Shown: positions 6,860-14,117, counted from the stretch's first letter. The stretch: DNA of 14,282 nucleotides from an uncultured Collinsella sp. (GCA_902491915.1 CABUJL010000038.1:1-14282), one strand, 5' to 3'. Notes: a model not told the origin generated them from the sequence alone. Program-made: numbers and translations.

Positions 6860-8206
6860 GTGCCAAATAAGAGTGAGAGCACGGGTACTGGGCTGGAATC
6901 CTACGTTGCAAAGCTCATGGGCAACGGCTCAAACAGGACTTCGGTAACCGAGGACGAGATTCAGGTCGCCCTGAAGGATATCGATGTATCTGACGAGCAG
7001 CTCAACGCGGTATATTCCGCGCTGCGCAACAGCGGCATCCAGATTATCTCCGCGAGCGGTAACGACGACGCCCCCATGGACGTCGACGATGACGATAACG
7101 ATAGCGATACCGACGATTTCGATGACGACGAGCACGATTCCGGTTCGCTCGACGATCATGAGCTTAAGATGGCCCGTCAGGCCGACGCCGAGATGGGTTC
7201 TTCCAAGAACAAGAAGAAGCGCACCGTGCGCACGTCTCGTTCGCGTTCGCGCGTGCGCGGCATCGATGCCTCCACGGTGATGCTGACCGGCGACCCGGTT
7301 CGTATGTACCTTAAGGAGATCGGTAAGGTCGACCTGCTGACCGCCTCCGAAGAGGTCGATCTGGCCATGAAGATCGAGGCCGGTCTCGAGGCCACCGAGA
7401 AGCTCGAGGCCGCCGAGGCGGGCGAGATCGAGCTCACGCGTTCCGAGATGCGTCGTCTTACGCGCATTGAGAACGTGGGCCTCGAAGCCAAGCAGGCACT
7501 CATCAGCGCAAACCTGCGTTTGGTCGTCTCCATCGCCAAGCGCTATGTCGGTCGCGGCATGCTGTTCCTGGATCTGATCCAGGAGGGCAACCTCGGTCTG
7601 ATTCGCGCCGTCGAGAAGTTCGACTACCAGAAGGGCTTTAAGTTCTCCACGTACGCCACGTGGTGGATTCGTCAGGCCATCACGCGTGCTATCGCCGACC
7701 AGGCCCGTACCATCCGTATTCCCGTGCACATGGTCGAGACCATCAACAAGCTCGTCCGCGTGCAGCGCCAGCTTCTCCAGGACTTGGGTCGCGACCCGAC
7801 TCCCGAGGAGATTGGTGCCGAGATGGACATGAGTGCCGACCGCGTCCGCGAGATTCAGAAGATCTCGCAGGAGCCCGTGTCGCTCGAGACCCCTATCGGC
7901 GAGGAAGAGGATTCCCAGCTGGGCGACTTCATCGAGGACTCCCAGGCCATCGTTCCGCCCGATGCCGCCAGCTTCTCCATGCTGCAGGAGCAGCTCACCC
8001 AGGTGCTCGACTCGCTTGCCGATCGTGAGCGCAAGGTTATCGAGCTGCGTTTTGGTCTTGTCGACGGACATCCCCGCACGCTCGAGGAAGTCGGCCGCGA
8101 GTTTGGCGTCACGCGTGAGCGCATCCGCCAGATCGAGTCCAAGACCCTGGCCAAGCTCCGTCACCCGAGCCGTAGTAGCAAGCTCAAAGACTACATCGAA
8201 AGCTAG
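6860..8206 (+). CDS. rpoD: primary RNA polymerase sigma factor (sigma-70 family, SigA/RpoD)
   Basis: This is the housekeeping sigma factor. The 448-residue product (from GTG 6860; 453 if ATG 6845 is used) starts with a short region resembling region 1.1. A strongly acidic stretch follows (about 68-100, many Asp), then a basic stretch (116-134, KNKKKRTVRTSRSRSR). Region 1.2 is DPVRMYLKEIGKVDLL (145-160). Region 2 runs from NLRLVVSIAKRY (218-229) through FSTYATWWIRQAI (262-274), the -10 recognition and melting segment. Region 3 runs through about 285-370. Region 4.2 is TLEEVGREFGVTRERIRQIE (407-426), the helix-turn-helix that reads the -35. All regions of a group 1 sigma factor are present. It sits after dnaG, as in the classical macromolecular synthesis operon, but without rpsU. 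Confidence in identity is very high; the start is less certain. Confidence 0.96.
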   Translation: MPNKSESTGTGLESYVAKLMGNGSNRTSVTEDEIQVALKDIDVSDEQLNAVYSALRNSGIQIISASGNDDAPMDVDDDDNDSDTDDFDDDEHDSGSLDDHELKMARQADAEMGSSKNKKKRTVRTSRSRSRVRGIDASTVMLTGDPVRMYLKEIGKVDLLTASEEVDLAMKIEAGLEATEKLEAAEAGEIELTRSEMRRLTRIENVGLEAKQALISANLRLVVSIAKRYVGRGMLFLDLIQEGNLGLIRAVEKFDYQKGFKFSTYATWWIRQAITRAIADQARTIRIPVHMVETINKLVRVQRQLLQDLGRDPTPEEIGAEMDMSADRVREIQKISQEPVSLETPIGEEEDSQLGDFIEDSQAIVPPDAASFSMLQEQLTQVLDSLADRERKVIELRFGLVDGHPRTLEEVGREFGVTRERIRQIESKTLAKLRHPSRSSKLKDYIES

Positions 8207-8217
8207 TCAAGCAAGAA

Positions 8218-8251
8218 GCGCCCTCAAGCACATCCGCTTGAGGGCGCTTTC
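8218..8251 (+). terminator. intrinsic terminator after rpoD
   Basis: There is a perfect 12-bp stem, GCGCCCTCAAGC (8218-8229) pairing with GCTTGAGGGCGC (8236-8247), with a 6-base loop, followed by a short TTT (8248-8250). The T-tract is short, but the stem is very stable and sits 11 bases after the rpoD stop. Confidence 0.85.
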
Positions 8252-8257
8252 ATGTAT

Positions 8258-8279
8258 TCATTGGGGACGTCCCCAATGA
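8258..8279 (+). repeat. perfect 22-bp palindrome of unknown role
   Basis: TCATTGGGGAC (8258-8268) is followed at once by its exact reverse complement (8269-8279), with no spacer. It lies between the rpoD terminator and the tRNA promoter. It could be an operator for a dimeric protein, part of a second (bidirectional) terminator, or a dispersed REP-like repeat. No T-tract follows it, which argues against a plain terminator. Confidence 0.85.
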
Positions 8280-8308
8280 CTAGGTCGGAAAAATTCTCAA
8301 AAAAGTTC

Positions 8309-8336
8309 TTGCCCTGAGCTGATTCGTCCGTATAAT
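8309..8336 (+). promoter_or_regulatory. promoter of the tRNA-Asn pair
   Basis: The -35 is TTGCCC (8309-8314) and the -10 is a consensus TATAAT (8331-8336), separated by 16 bases. An A/T-rich tract (about 8289-8308) directly upstream resembles an UP element, as expected for stable RNA genes. Transcription would begin near 8343, about 24 bases before the first tRNA. Confidence 0.75.
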
Positions 8337-8366
8337 AAACTTCGTTGCTTGAGAGCACGCACCTAT

Positions 8367-8441
8367 TCCTCGGTAGCTCAATGGTAGAGCACGCGGCTGT
8401 TAACCGCGCTGTTGTAGGTTCGAGTCCTACCCGGGGAGCCA
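8367..8441 (+). tRNA. tRNA-Asn (anticodon GTT), first copy
   Basis: It folds as a full cloverleaf. The acceptor stem TCCTCGG pairs with CCGGGGA, with one T-G wobble. The D-arm is GCTC...GAGC. The anticodon stem CGCGG/CCGCG encloses the loop CTGTTAA with anticodon GTT (8399-8401). The T-arm is GTAGG-TTCGAGT-CCTAC. The discriminator base is G (8438), and CCA is encoded (8439-8441). It decodes AAC and AAT. Confidence 0.97.
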
Positions 8442-8474
8442 GAATTTCTCAGCCCTTTCCGTTGGGTTTTAAAT

Positions 8475-8549
8475 TCCTCGGTAGCTCAATGGTAGAGCAC
8501 GCGGCTGTTAACCGCGCTGTTGTAGGTTCGAGTCCTACCCGGGGAGCCA
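8475..8549 (+). tRNA. tRNA-Asn (anticodon GTT), second identical copy
   Basis: It is identical, base for base, to the copy at 8367-8441, including the encoded CCA. The identity extends two bases upstream and one base downstream (8365-8442 against 8473-8550). The two copies share the upstream promoter; the 33-base spacer between the mature ends shows no promoter or terminator, so one transcript is probably processed into both. Confidence 0.97.
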
Positions 8550-8555
8550 GGTTGT

Positions 8556-8585
8556 AAAGCCCGTCGCTTATGCGGCGGGCTTTTT
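8556..8585 (+). terminator. intrinsic terminator after the tRNA-Asn pair
   Basis: The stem AAAGCCCGTCGC (8556-8567) pairs with GCGGCGGGCTTT (8572-8583), with one G-T pair and a 4-base loop. It ends in a run of five T (8581-8585). It begins 7 bases after the second tRNA. Confidence 0.9.
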
Positions 8586-8681
8586 CATGCCGCGATCGCC
8601 TGGCGCGAACGTTGCCATATCAACATTTCGTGTCGAGGATGTAATCCCGCGATCCACCACCTCAACATGGCGCGCTCGTTG

Positions 8682-8687
8682 TAGAAT
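8682..8687 (+). promoter_or_regulatory. candidate -10 box of the asp23 operon
   Basis: TAGAAT matches the -10 consensus at five of six positions and would give a leader of about 50 bases before GTG 8744. No convincing -35 lies at the right distance. A promoter is expected somewhere in 8586-8743, because the preceding terminator isolates this operon; apart from this box I see no other structure in that stretch. Confidence 0.35.
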
Positions 8688-8731
8688 ATTGCAATGATTG
8701 CTCCCACGAGATGGTGCCGCGAGCACCAGAT

Positions 8732-8737
8732 AAGGAG
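8732..8737 (+). promoter_or_regulatory. ribosome binding site that sets the asp23 start at GTG 8744
   Basis: AAGGAG lies 6 bases before GTG 8744. An in-frame ATG at 8711 would place this site inside the coding region and has no comparable site of its own. Confidence 0.75.
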
Positions 8738-8743
8738 ATTCTT

Positions 8744-9100
8744 GTGTCTGAGACCATTAACGGCAGCCTGAGCGTCTCGAACGACGTTATTGCCGATATT
8801 GCCGGTTATGCCGCGATGACGTGCTATGGCGTCGTCGGTATGGCCGAACAGCTCCAGGGCGCCGAGAGCGTGCGCCTGCTTGCCGGTCAGCGCCTCCGCA
8901 AGGGCGTGCTTGTCTCCGCCGACGAGAATGGCCTTACGGTCGATCTTCACGTCGTGCTCGAGAACGGCGTCAACATGAAGTCCGTCTGCCATAATCTTTC
9001 GAGCTCCGTTGCCTTTACCCTGCAGGAGATCGCCCAGATCGATCCCGCCAGCCTTAAGATCGGCATTCACATCGACGCGCTCAAGAGCCGTCTGAACTAG
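8744..9100 (+). CDS. Asp23/Gls24 (DUF322, YloU-type) family protein
   Basis: This is a small acidic protein of 118 residues from GTG 8744. Its pattern, SLSVSNDVIADIAGYAAMTCYGVVGMAE, is typical of Asp23/YloU proteins; it is followed by a segment with VDLHVVLENGVNMKSVCHNL. The family includes alkaline-shock and envelope-associated proteins of Gram-positive bacteria. The short YloU type has no established biochemical role but is nearly always found next to a DAK2-domain gene, as here (27 bases between them). No signal peptide or membrane helix is visible, so any membrane contact would be through partners. This is the first gene of an operon continuing into the kinase and recG. Family assignment is firm; function is unknown. 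Confidence 0.88.
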   Translation: MSETINGSLSVSNDVIADIAGYAAMTCYGVVGMAEQLQGAESVRLLAGQRLRKGVLVSADENGLTVDLHVVLENGVNMKSVCHNLSSSVAFTLQEIAQIDPASLKIGIHIDALKSRLN

Positions 9101-9127
9101 CATCCGAAAACGGAGATTCAAATACCC

Positions 9128-10789
9128 ATGATTGCAAAGACCATTCGCACCTGTTTTCCGATCGCTGCGGCTGCCGTTTCCGACAAGGCCGAGGAGATCA
9201 ACAAGCTCAACGTCTTCCCCGTACCCGACGGCGACACCGGCACCAACATGTCGCTCACGCTCGCCTCGGTGACCAAGGAGCTTTCCGCCCTTCCCGCCGA
9301 TGCCGATATGGAGGCCATCGCCGGCGCCATCACCCACGGCTCCCTGATGGGTGCCCGCGGTAACTCCGGAGTCATCACCTCGCAGATTCTGCGCGGCGTG
9401 GCCGAGGGTCTTGTCTCTGCCGACGAGCCTATTACGTCCGCCAACATTGCCTTCGCCTTCCGTCGTGCCGTCAAGGTTGCCTTCCAGGCTGTCCGCAAGC
9501 CCATCGAGGGCACGATCCTCACGGTCCTGCGCGATGTCTCGACCAAGGCCGATGAGTGCGAGAAGAAGAAGTTCTCGGCCGAGGATGCGCTCGATGCCAT
9601 CGTCGTCGAGGCGTACCAGTCCGTCGCCCGCACGCCCGACCTGCTGCCCGTTCTGAAGCAGCACGGCGTGGTCGACTCCGGCGCCTTTGGCTTTGCCATC
9701 TTCCTGGAGAACTTTGTGGCTGCAGCACTTGGCCGCAGCACCGTTGTCGAGGATTTCTCCGCCACGTTTGATTCCGCTGGCTCTGCCCGCGACGCGGCCC
9801 TTGGTCGCGTTGAGATCGAGGCCAACGACGATTGGGAGGGCTCGGAGTTCCGCTACTGCAACGAGTTCCTGTTTAAGGCCGACGCCCCGTTTGACGAGGA
9901 CGAGTGCCTTAAGTTCCTAGGCTCCATGGGCGACTGTGAGCTGCTCGTGGGCGCCTATCCCGACTACAAGATCCATGTGCACTCCAATACCCCCAACCTG
10001 GTGCTCGAGCACATGCTGCAGCTCGGTCAGATCTATGAGGTCTTTATCCACAACATGGAGATGGAGGCCCACGACCGTACCGCCAAGATCCACGAGGATC
10101 AGGAAAAGGCCGCCGAGCCCGCCAAGGCGCTGGGCTTTGTCGCCGTTGCCGCCGGTTCCGGCGAGGCCGACATCCTCAAGTCCCTTGGCGTCGACGTGGT
10201 CGTCTCCGGTGGCCAGACTATGAATCCCTCGACCGCCGACCTGCTGGGCGCGGTGGACCAGGTCAACGCGACCTCGGTCATCATCTTGCCCAACAACGGC
10301 AACATCCGCATGGCCGCTGAGGCTGCTGCCTCAGCCTGCACCGACAAGAAGGTCGCCGTCGTTCCCACCAAGACCGTCCCGCAGGCCTTCTCCGCGCTGT
10401 TCGCAGTCCTGCCCGATTCCGAGCTCGAGGATGCCGTCGCCGCCATGGTCGACGCCATCAGCGAGGTCCGCGATGGCGAGGTCACCCGCGCCGTGCGCGA
10501 CTCCAGTGCCTCTGACGGTTCTCCGATTCACTCCGGTGACGTCATGGGTATCATCGCCGGCTCCATCGACGTGGTCGGCTCCGACGTGAAGCAGGTCACG
10601 CTCGACTGCATCAACCGCATGCAGGAGGAAGAGGAGGGCGACGCGCTGACGATTCTGGCCGGCGAGGAGCTGTCCGATGAGGCCTTCCAGGAGATCGTCG
10701 ACGCCATCGAGGAAGCTCAGCCCGACTTGGAGATTGACGCCCATCGTGGCGAGCAGCCGCTCTATCCCGTGATCTTCTCGATCGAGTAG
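9128..10789 (+). CDS. fakA: DAK2-domain fatty acid kinase catalytic subunit (FakA/YloV-like)
   Basis: FakA phosphorylates fatty acids held by a separate FakB lipid-binding protein, feeding exogenous fatty acids into phospholipid synthesis. The 553-residue product matches the family in length and layout. An N-terminal DhaL/DAK2 kinase domain (about 1-200) has the Mg/ATP motif VPDGDTGTN (32-40) and GARGNSGVI (75-83). A middle domain has Cys244 in YCNEF and His283/His285 in KIHVHSNTP, the likely zinc site. The C-terminal DegV-like domain (about 330-553) has SGGQTMNPSTADLL. The ATG has only a distant GGAG (9112-9115) upstream. Placement between asp23 and recG mirrors yloU-yloV-recG in Bacillus. 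No fakB gene is in the window; in its absence the name rests on family resemblance. Confidence 0.87.
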   Translation: MIAKTIRTCFPIAAAAVSDKAEEINKLNVFPVPDGDTGTNMSLTLASVTKELSALPADADMEAIAGAITHGSLMGARGNSGVITSQILRGVAEGLVSADEPITSANIAFAFRRAVKVAFQAVRKPIEGTILTVLRDVSTKADECEKKKFSAEDALDAIVVEAYQSVARTPDLLPVLKQHGVVDSGAFGFAIFLENFVAAALGRSTVVEDFSATFDSAGSARDAALGRVEIEANDDWEGSEFRYCNEFLFKADAPFDEDECLKFLGSMGDCELLVGAYPDYKIHVHSNTPNLVLEHMLQLGQIYEVFIHNMEMEAHDRTAKIHEDQEKAAEPAKALGFVAVAAGSGEADILKSLGVDVVVSGGQTMNPSTADLLGAVDQVNATSVIILPNNGNIRMAAEAAASACTDKKVAVVPTKTVPQAFSALFAVLPDSELEDAVAAMVDAISEVRDGEVTRAVRDSSASDGSPIHSGDVMGIIAGSIDVVGSDVKQVTLDCINRMQEEEEGDALTILAGEELSDEAFQEIVDAIEEAQPDLEIDAHRGEQPLYPVIFSIE

Positions 10790-10799
10790 GCATCTGCCC

Positions 10800-12977
10800 A
10801 TGTCCGAGCTCTGCTCCGTGCCGCGCGTCTCGGAGCGCTTTGCCCAGAGCAATGCGCTCGACGAGGATATCGCGCGACTCAAATATGTTTCGGGTAAACG
10901 TGAGGAGGCCCTTCGCCGTCTGGGAATTAGGACGGTGGGGGACCTCCTTCTCCATATCCCTCATCGATACCTCGACTTTACCCGTTCGTGGTCCATCGAG
11001 ATGGCGCCCATCGGTACCGTGTGCACCATCATCGCCACGGTCGACCGCATCGTCCAAAAGCAGCCGCGTCCGCGCATGCAGGTGACCGAGGTATCGCTGG
11101 TGGACGAGACGGGCGTGTTGCAGGTCGCCTTTTTCCGCCAGCCCTGGATTGCCCAGCAGCTTAAACAGGGCGACCGCCTGGCCGTGATGGGCAAGGTCGA
11201 GTTTGCCTACGGTTTTAAGCAGATGGCCTCGCCGCACTTTGAAAAGCTCGATGACGGGCGTGCTGCGGGCACCATCCTGCCGGTCCATTACGTGAGCGAT
11301 GGCGTGAGCCAGGCGTGGATGCGCCGCATCGTAAGCGGCGCGCTCGAGGTCGTCGGCAATCCGTTCGATCCGATTCCCGCGCCGCTGCGCGCAAAGCGGA
11401 AGCTCATGAGCAATGCCCGCGCGTTGCGTTCGATCCACTTTCCCTCGAGCATGGCTGAGCGCGACATCGCACGCCGGCGTCTTGCCTACGAGGAGTGCCT
11501 CTACCTGCAGCTGGCGCTGCGTCTGCGCAACGACGGCGGCCTGGTCGATGTGGTGCCCTATGCCCACACTGCGGGCGAGCATCTGGGCGCGCTTAAACAG
11601 GCCCTTCCGTTTTCGCTGAGCGACGAGCAGGAGGCCGCATTCCAAGACATCCTGCAAGACATGTGCGATGGCGGGCGCGTGATGAACCGTCTGCTGCTGG
11701 GCGATGTCGGTACCGGTAAGACCGCCGTTGCCGCCTGCGCGCTGGCTGTGGCTGCCGATAGCGGCACACAGGCCTGCGTTATGGCGCCCACGGGCGTGCT
11801 GGCGCGCCAATATGCCGATAAGACCGGCCCTCTGCTCTCGCAGGCCGGCATGTCCTGGGCGCTTCTGACGGGCGCCACGCCGGCCGCAGAGCGCGAGCGC
11901 ATCCATGCCCAGCTGGAATCGGGCGAGCTTGACGTGCTCTTTGGCACCCATGCGGTGCTTTCGGATAACGTTGCGTTCAAGCATCTGTCGCTTGTTGTCA
12001 TCGACGAGCAGCACCGCTTTGGCGTTGGCCAGCGCAACGCCCTACGCGCGAAGGGCCCCGGTGCCGATCTGCTCGTTATGACGGCAACGCCCATCCCGCG
12101 TACGCTGGCGCTTTCGGTCTACGGCGATCTGGATACGAGCATCATCCGCCATCGGCCCGTCCCTGGCGCTGGCGTGTCGACACGCGTGCTCACCGAGTCG
12201 AGTCGCGACCTCGCCTATGGCGCCATCCGCGAGGCGCATGAAAAGGGTCAGCAGGCCTACGTGATTTGTCCGCTCGTGGAGCCGAGTGACTCGGCCGATG
12301 AGCTGGAAGACGTGCCCGGTATCGCCCGCGACGACGAGGGCCGCGTGACGGTCCCCGTGCCACTGCACGATACGGCGACCGAGCTCGACCGCCTGCGTCT
12401 GGCGTTGCCGGGTCTTGCCATCGAGCGCCTTCACGGCCGTATGCCAGCGGGGGAGAAGGATCGGGTCATCGATGCCTTCAAGCGTGGCGAGATCGACGTG
12501 CTCGTTTCGACTACGGTGGTCGAGGTGGGCGTCGACGTGCCTAACGCCACCGTTATGGTCATCGAGAACGGTGAGCGCTTTGGCTTGGCGGCCTTGCACC
12601 AGCTGCGCGGTCGCGTGGGCCGCGGCAGCGTGTCGGGCACCTGCCTGGTTATGACGCACTCCAAGGGCAACGGCGGCGCATCGGCGGCGCAAGGCCGTCT
12701 CCAGTCGCTCGAAAAGACCTCGGACGGCTTTACGCTCGCCCAGATGGACCTGCGTCTGCGCCACGAGGGCGAAATCCTGGGTTACCGCCAGCATGGCGGC
12801 GTGACCTTGCGCTTTGTTGACCTTGATGCCGACGAGGAATTGATCGAGTGGGCCCATTTGGACGCGGTCGAGCTCTTGCGGTATGCTTGCAACCTTGACT
12901 CTGTGGCGACGCGCCCTCTACGCGATGCGGTCGCCATGCGGTATCGACACATCTTTAAGGAGGTCAGCGGAGGATGA
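10800..12977 (+). CDS. recG: ATP-dependent DNA helicase RecG
   Basis: RecG is a superfamily 2 branch-migrating helicase that regresses stalled forks and processes recombination and R-loop intermediates. The 725-residue product has the N-terminal wedge/OB-fold part, with VGDLLLHIPHRYLD and a conserved QVAFFRQPW region (about 45-135). Helicase motifs follow: Walker A GDVGTGKT (about 302-309), DEQH box (402-405), TATPIPRTLAL (428-438), VVEVGVDVPNATVMVIE and the motif VI region QLRGRVGRG (about 573-609). The C-terminal tail is typical of RecG. It starts 10 bases after the FakA-like gene with a weak ribosome binding site, so coupling is likely, and its stop overlaps the rsmD start. It looks complete and active. 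Confidence 0.96.
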   Translation: MSELCSVPRVSERFAQSNALDEDIARLKYVSGKREEALRRLGIRTVGDLLLHIPHRYLDFTRSWSIEMAPIGTVCTIIATVDRIVQKQPRPRMQVTEVSLVDETGVLQVAFFRQPWIAQQLKQGDRLAVMGKVEFAYGFKQMASPHFEKLDDGRAAGTILPVHYVSDGVSQAWMRRIVSGALEVVGNPFDPIPAPLRAKRKLMSNARALRSIHFPSSMAERDIARRRLAYEECLYLQLALRLRNDGGLVDVVPYAHTAGEHLGALKQALPFSLSDEQEAAFQDILQDMCDGGRVMNRLLLGDVGTGKTAVAACALAVAADSGTQACVMAPTGVLARQYADKTGPLLSQAGMSWALLTGATPAAERERIHAQLESGELDVLFGTHAVLSDNVAFKHLSLVVIDEQHRFGVGQRNALRAKGPGADLLVMTATPIPRTLALSVYGDLDTSIIRHRPVPGAGVSTRVLTESSRDLAYGAIREAHEKGQQAYVICPLVEPSDSADELEDVPGIARDDEGRVTVPVPLHDTATELDRLRLALPGLAIERLHGRMPAGEKDRVIDAFKRGEIDVLVSTTVVEVGVDVPNATVMVIENGERFGLAALHQLRGRVGRGSVSGTCLVMTHSKGNGGASAAQGRLQSLEKTSDGFTLAQMDLRLRHEGEILGYRQHGGVTLRFVDLDADEELIEWAHLDAVELLRYACNLDSVATRPLRDAVAMRYRHIFKEVSGG
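12957..12963 (+). promoter_or_regulatory. strong ribosome binding site for rsmD inside recG
   Basis: AAGGAGG matches the 16S anti-SD sequence fully and lies 10 bases before ATG 12974, supporting the start within the ATGA overlap with recG. Confidence 0.7.
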
Positions 12978-13603
12978 GAATCATCGGCGGCGAATGGCGC
13001 GGTCGCAAGATCGAAGAGCCCCGTGGTCGCGATGTCACCCGCCCCACGACTGATCGCGTGCGCGAGGCGTGCGCATCTATGGTCATGTCGGCATTCGACT
13101 TCGATCTGGACGAGGTCTGCGTGCTGGATGCCTTTGGCGGCTCCGGCGCCTTGGGCATTGAGATGCTCTCGCGCGGTGCCCGCTCGCTCACCACGTTCGA
13201 GATCGATTGCAACGCTGCTCGTCTGATTACCAAGAATATCGAATCGCTCTGCCGCGACCGTGCGCGTTGGCGCGTGGTGACGGGTGACGTGCTGGCAAGC
13301 GCTTCGCGCGGCCGCGCGCCGGGCGGTCCCTTTGACCTGGTCCTGCTCGACCCGCCCTATGTTTTTGGCGCCGAGCCGGTCGAGGAGCTGCTGCAAAACC
13401 TAGCTCAGCAAGGCTTGCTGGCGCAGGGCGCCTACGCGCTCTTTGAGCACGCCGCGGCCGATACGGGCGCACATCCGGCAGGCTTTGAGACCGTGCGCGA
13501 GAAGCGTTACGGCATAACCTCGGTTGACTTGCTTCGCTGGGTTGGCAACGGCGAGGATGATGGCAACGATAGCGACGCACCCACGGAGGATGCCCATGAG
13601 TGA
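12974..13603 (+). CDS. rsmD: 16S rRNA (guanine(966)-N2)-methyltransferase RsmD
   Basis: RsmD methylates G966 of 16S rRNA, near the P site, using S-adenosylmethionine. The 209-residue product opens with the family signature MRIIGGEWRGRKI and RPTTDRVREA (23-32). It has the SAM-binding motif LDAFGGSGALGIEMLSRGA (51-69), an acidic ligand in FEID (75-78), and the catalytic N6/N2-MTase motif DPPY (116-119). The last 20 or so residues form an acidic tail (GEDDGNDSDAPTEDAHE) absent from most homologues, making it longer than the usual 180-190. It overlaps recG by 4 bases and coaD by 8. The rsmD-coaD pair is common across bacteria. Confidence 0.94.
   Translation: MRIIGGEWRGRKIEEPRGRDVTRPTTDRVREACASMVMSAFDFDLDEVCVLDAFGGSGALGIEMLSRGARSLTTFEIDCNAARLITKNIESLCRDRARWRVVTGDVLASASRGRAPGGPFDLVLLDPPYVFGAEPVEELLQNLAQQGLLAQGAYALFEHAAADTGAHPAGFETVREKRYGITSVDLLRWVGNGEDDGNDSDAPTEDAHE
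13585..13590 (+). promoter_or_regulatory. ribosome binding site that sets the coaD start at ATG 13596
   Basis: GGAGGA lies 5 bases before ATG 13596, inside the 3' end of rsmD. The longer in-frame openings at 13524 and 13590 would extend the protein beyond the family's conserved start or overlap this site. Confidence 0.75.
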
Positions 13604-14093
13604 CACCATTAACCGCGTAATCGTCCCGGGCACCTTCGATCCCATCACGTTTGGCCATATCGACGTCATCCGCCGCGCCCGCCGCATCTTTCCCAGCGTG
13701 ATCGTGGCCGTTGCCGAGTCGCAGGGCAAAAACGGCGTCGGCACCACGTTTATGCTCGACGAGCGCGTGGCGCTGGCCCGTGAGGCGCTCGGTGATATTG
13801 ACGGCGTCGAGGTGCTGCCCTTCACCGGGCTCTTGGTCGATTTTGCCCGCGAACAGGGAGCAGGAGCCGTGGTCAAGGGCCTGCGTGCCATGACCGACTT
13901 TGAGTACGAGCTGCAGCAGGCCGACCTCAACTACCGCCTGGATAACGAGCTGGAGTCCATCTTTGTCATGAGTGCGCCGCAGTACGGCTATATCTCGAGC
14001 TCGGTGGTTCGCCAGATTGCCTCGCTCGGTAGCGACGTCTCTAATTTTGTTCCGCCCAATGTGGTCAAGGCGCTCAAACATCGCTTTTCGTGA
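13596..14093 (+). CDS. coaD: phosphopantetheine adenylyltransferase (PPAT)
   Basis: CoaD transfers AMP from ATP to 4'-phosphopantetheine, the penultimate step of coenzyme A synthesis. The 165-residue product from ATG 13596 is of normal length. It has PGTFDPITFGH (11-21), including the nucleotidyltransferase T/HxGH motif, DERVALA, VVKGLRAMTDFEYE (with the conserved arginine and substrate-contact residues), and YGYISSSVVRQIA near the end. The loop normally reading NPxKK is here ESQGKNGVGTTF, still with one lysine (Lys45) that could take the place of the conserved one. The start overlaps rsmD by 8 bases. CoA and fatty-acid phosphorylation genes in one operon-like run suggest a loose lipid-supply theme, but this is inference. 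Confidence 0.95.
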   Translation: MSDTINRVIVPGTFDPITFGHIDVIRRARRIFPSVIVAVAESQGKNGVGTTFMLDERVALAREALGDIDGVEVLPFTGLLVDFAREQGAGAVVKGLRAMTDFEYELQQADLNYRLDNELESIFVMSAPQYGYISSSVVRQIASLGSDVSNFVPPNVVKALKHRFS

Positions 14094-14117
14094 CGTTTTT
14101 TAATGCCTGGTGGCATG

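Noticed and set aside
6929..8164. 411-codon minus-strand open frame opposite rpoD
   Set aside because: It mirrors sigma-factor codons, shows a repetitive Leu/Gly/Asp composition, and has no start context.
8345..8557. 70-codon plus-strand open frame with an internal repeat (GSSMVEHAAVNRAVVGSSPTRGAR)
   Set aside because: It is the translation of the two tRNA-Asn genes; the protein repeat is just the tRNA duplication.
8586..8680. Short repeated words (CGCGATC twice) between the tRNA terminator and asp23
   Set aside because: Seven to eight bases in a high-G+C region are expected by chance; there is no spacing or symmetry that suggests a binding site.
10611..12014. 467-codon minus-strand open frame opposite the FakA-like gene and recG
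   Set aside because: It has no recognisable domain and sits exactly opposite conserved helicase coding sequence; it reflects codon bias.
13524..13595. Longer coaD reading frame with 24 extra N-terminal residues
   Set aside because: The extension overlaps rsmD, lacks family similarity, and the GGAGGA site fits ATG 13596.
14094..14116. Possible terminator after coaD (T-run 14096-14101 and ATGCC/GGCAT stem 14103-14116)
   Set aside because: The T-run precedes the stem, and the stem is only 5 bp, so the order and strength are wrong for an intrinsic terminator.
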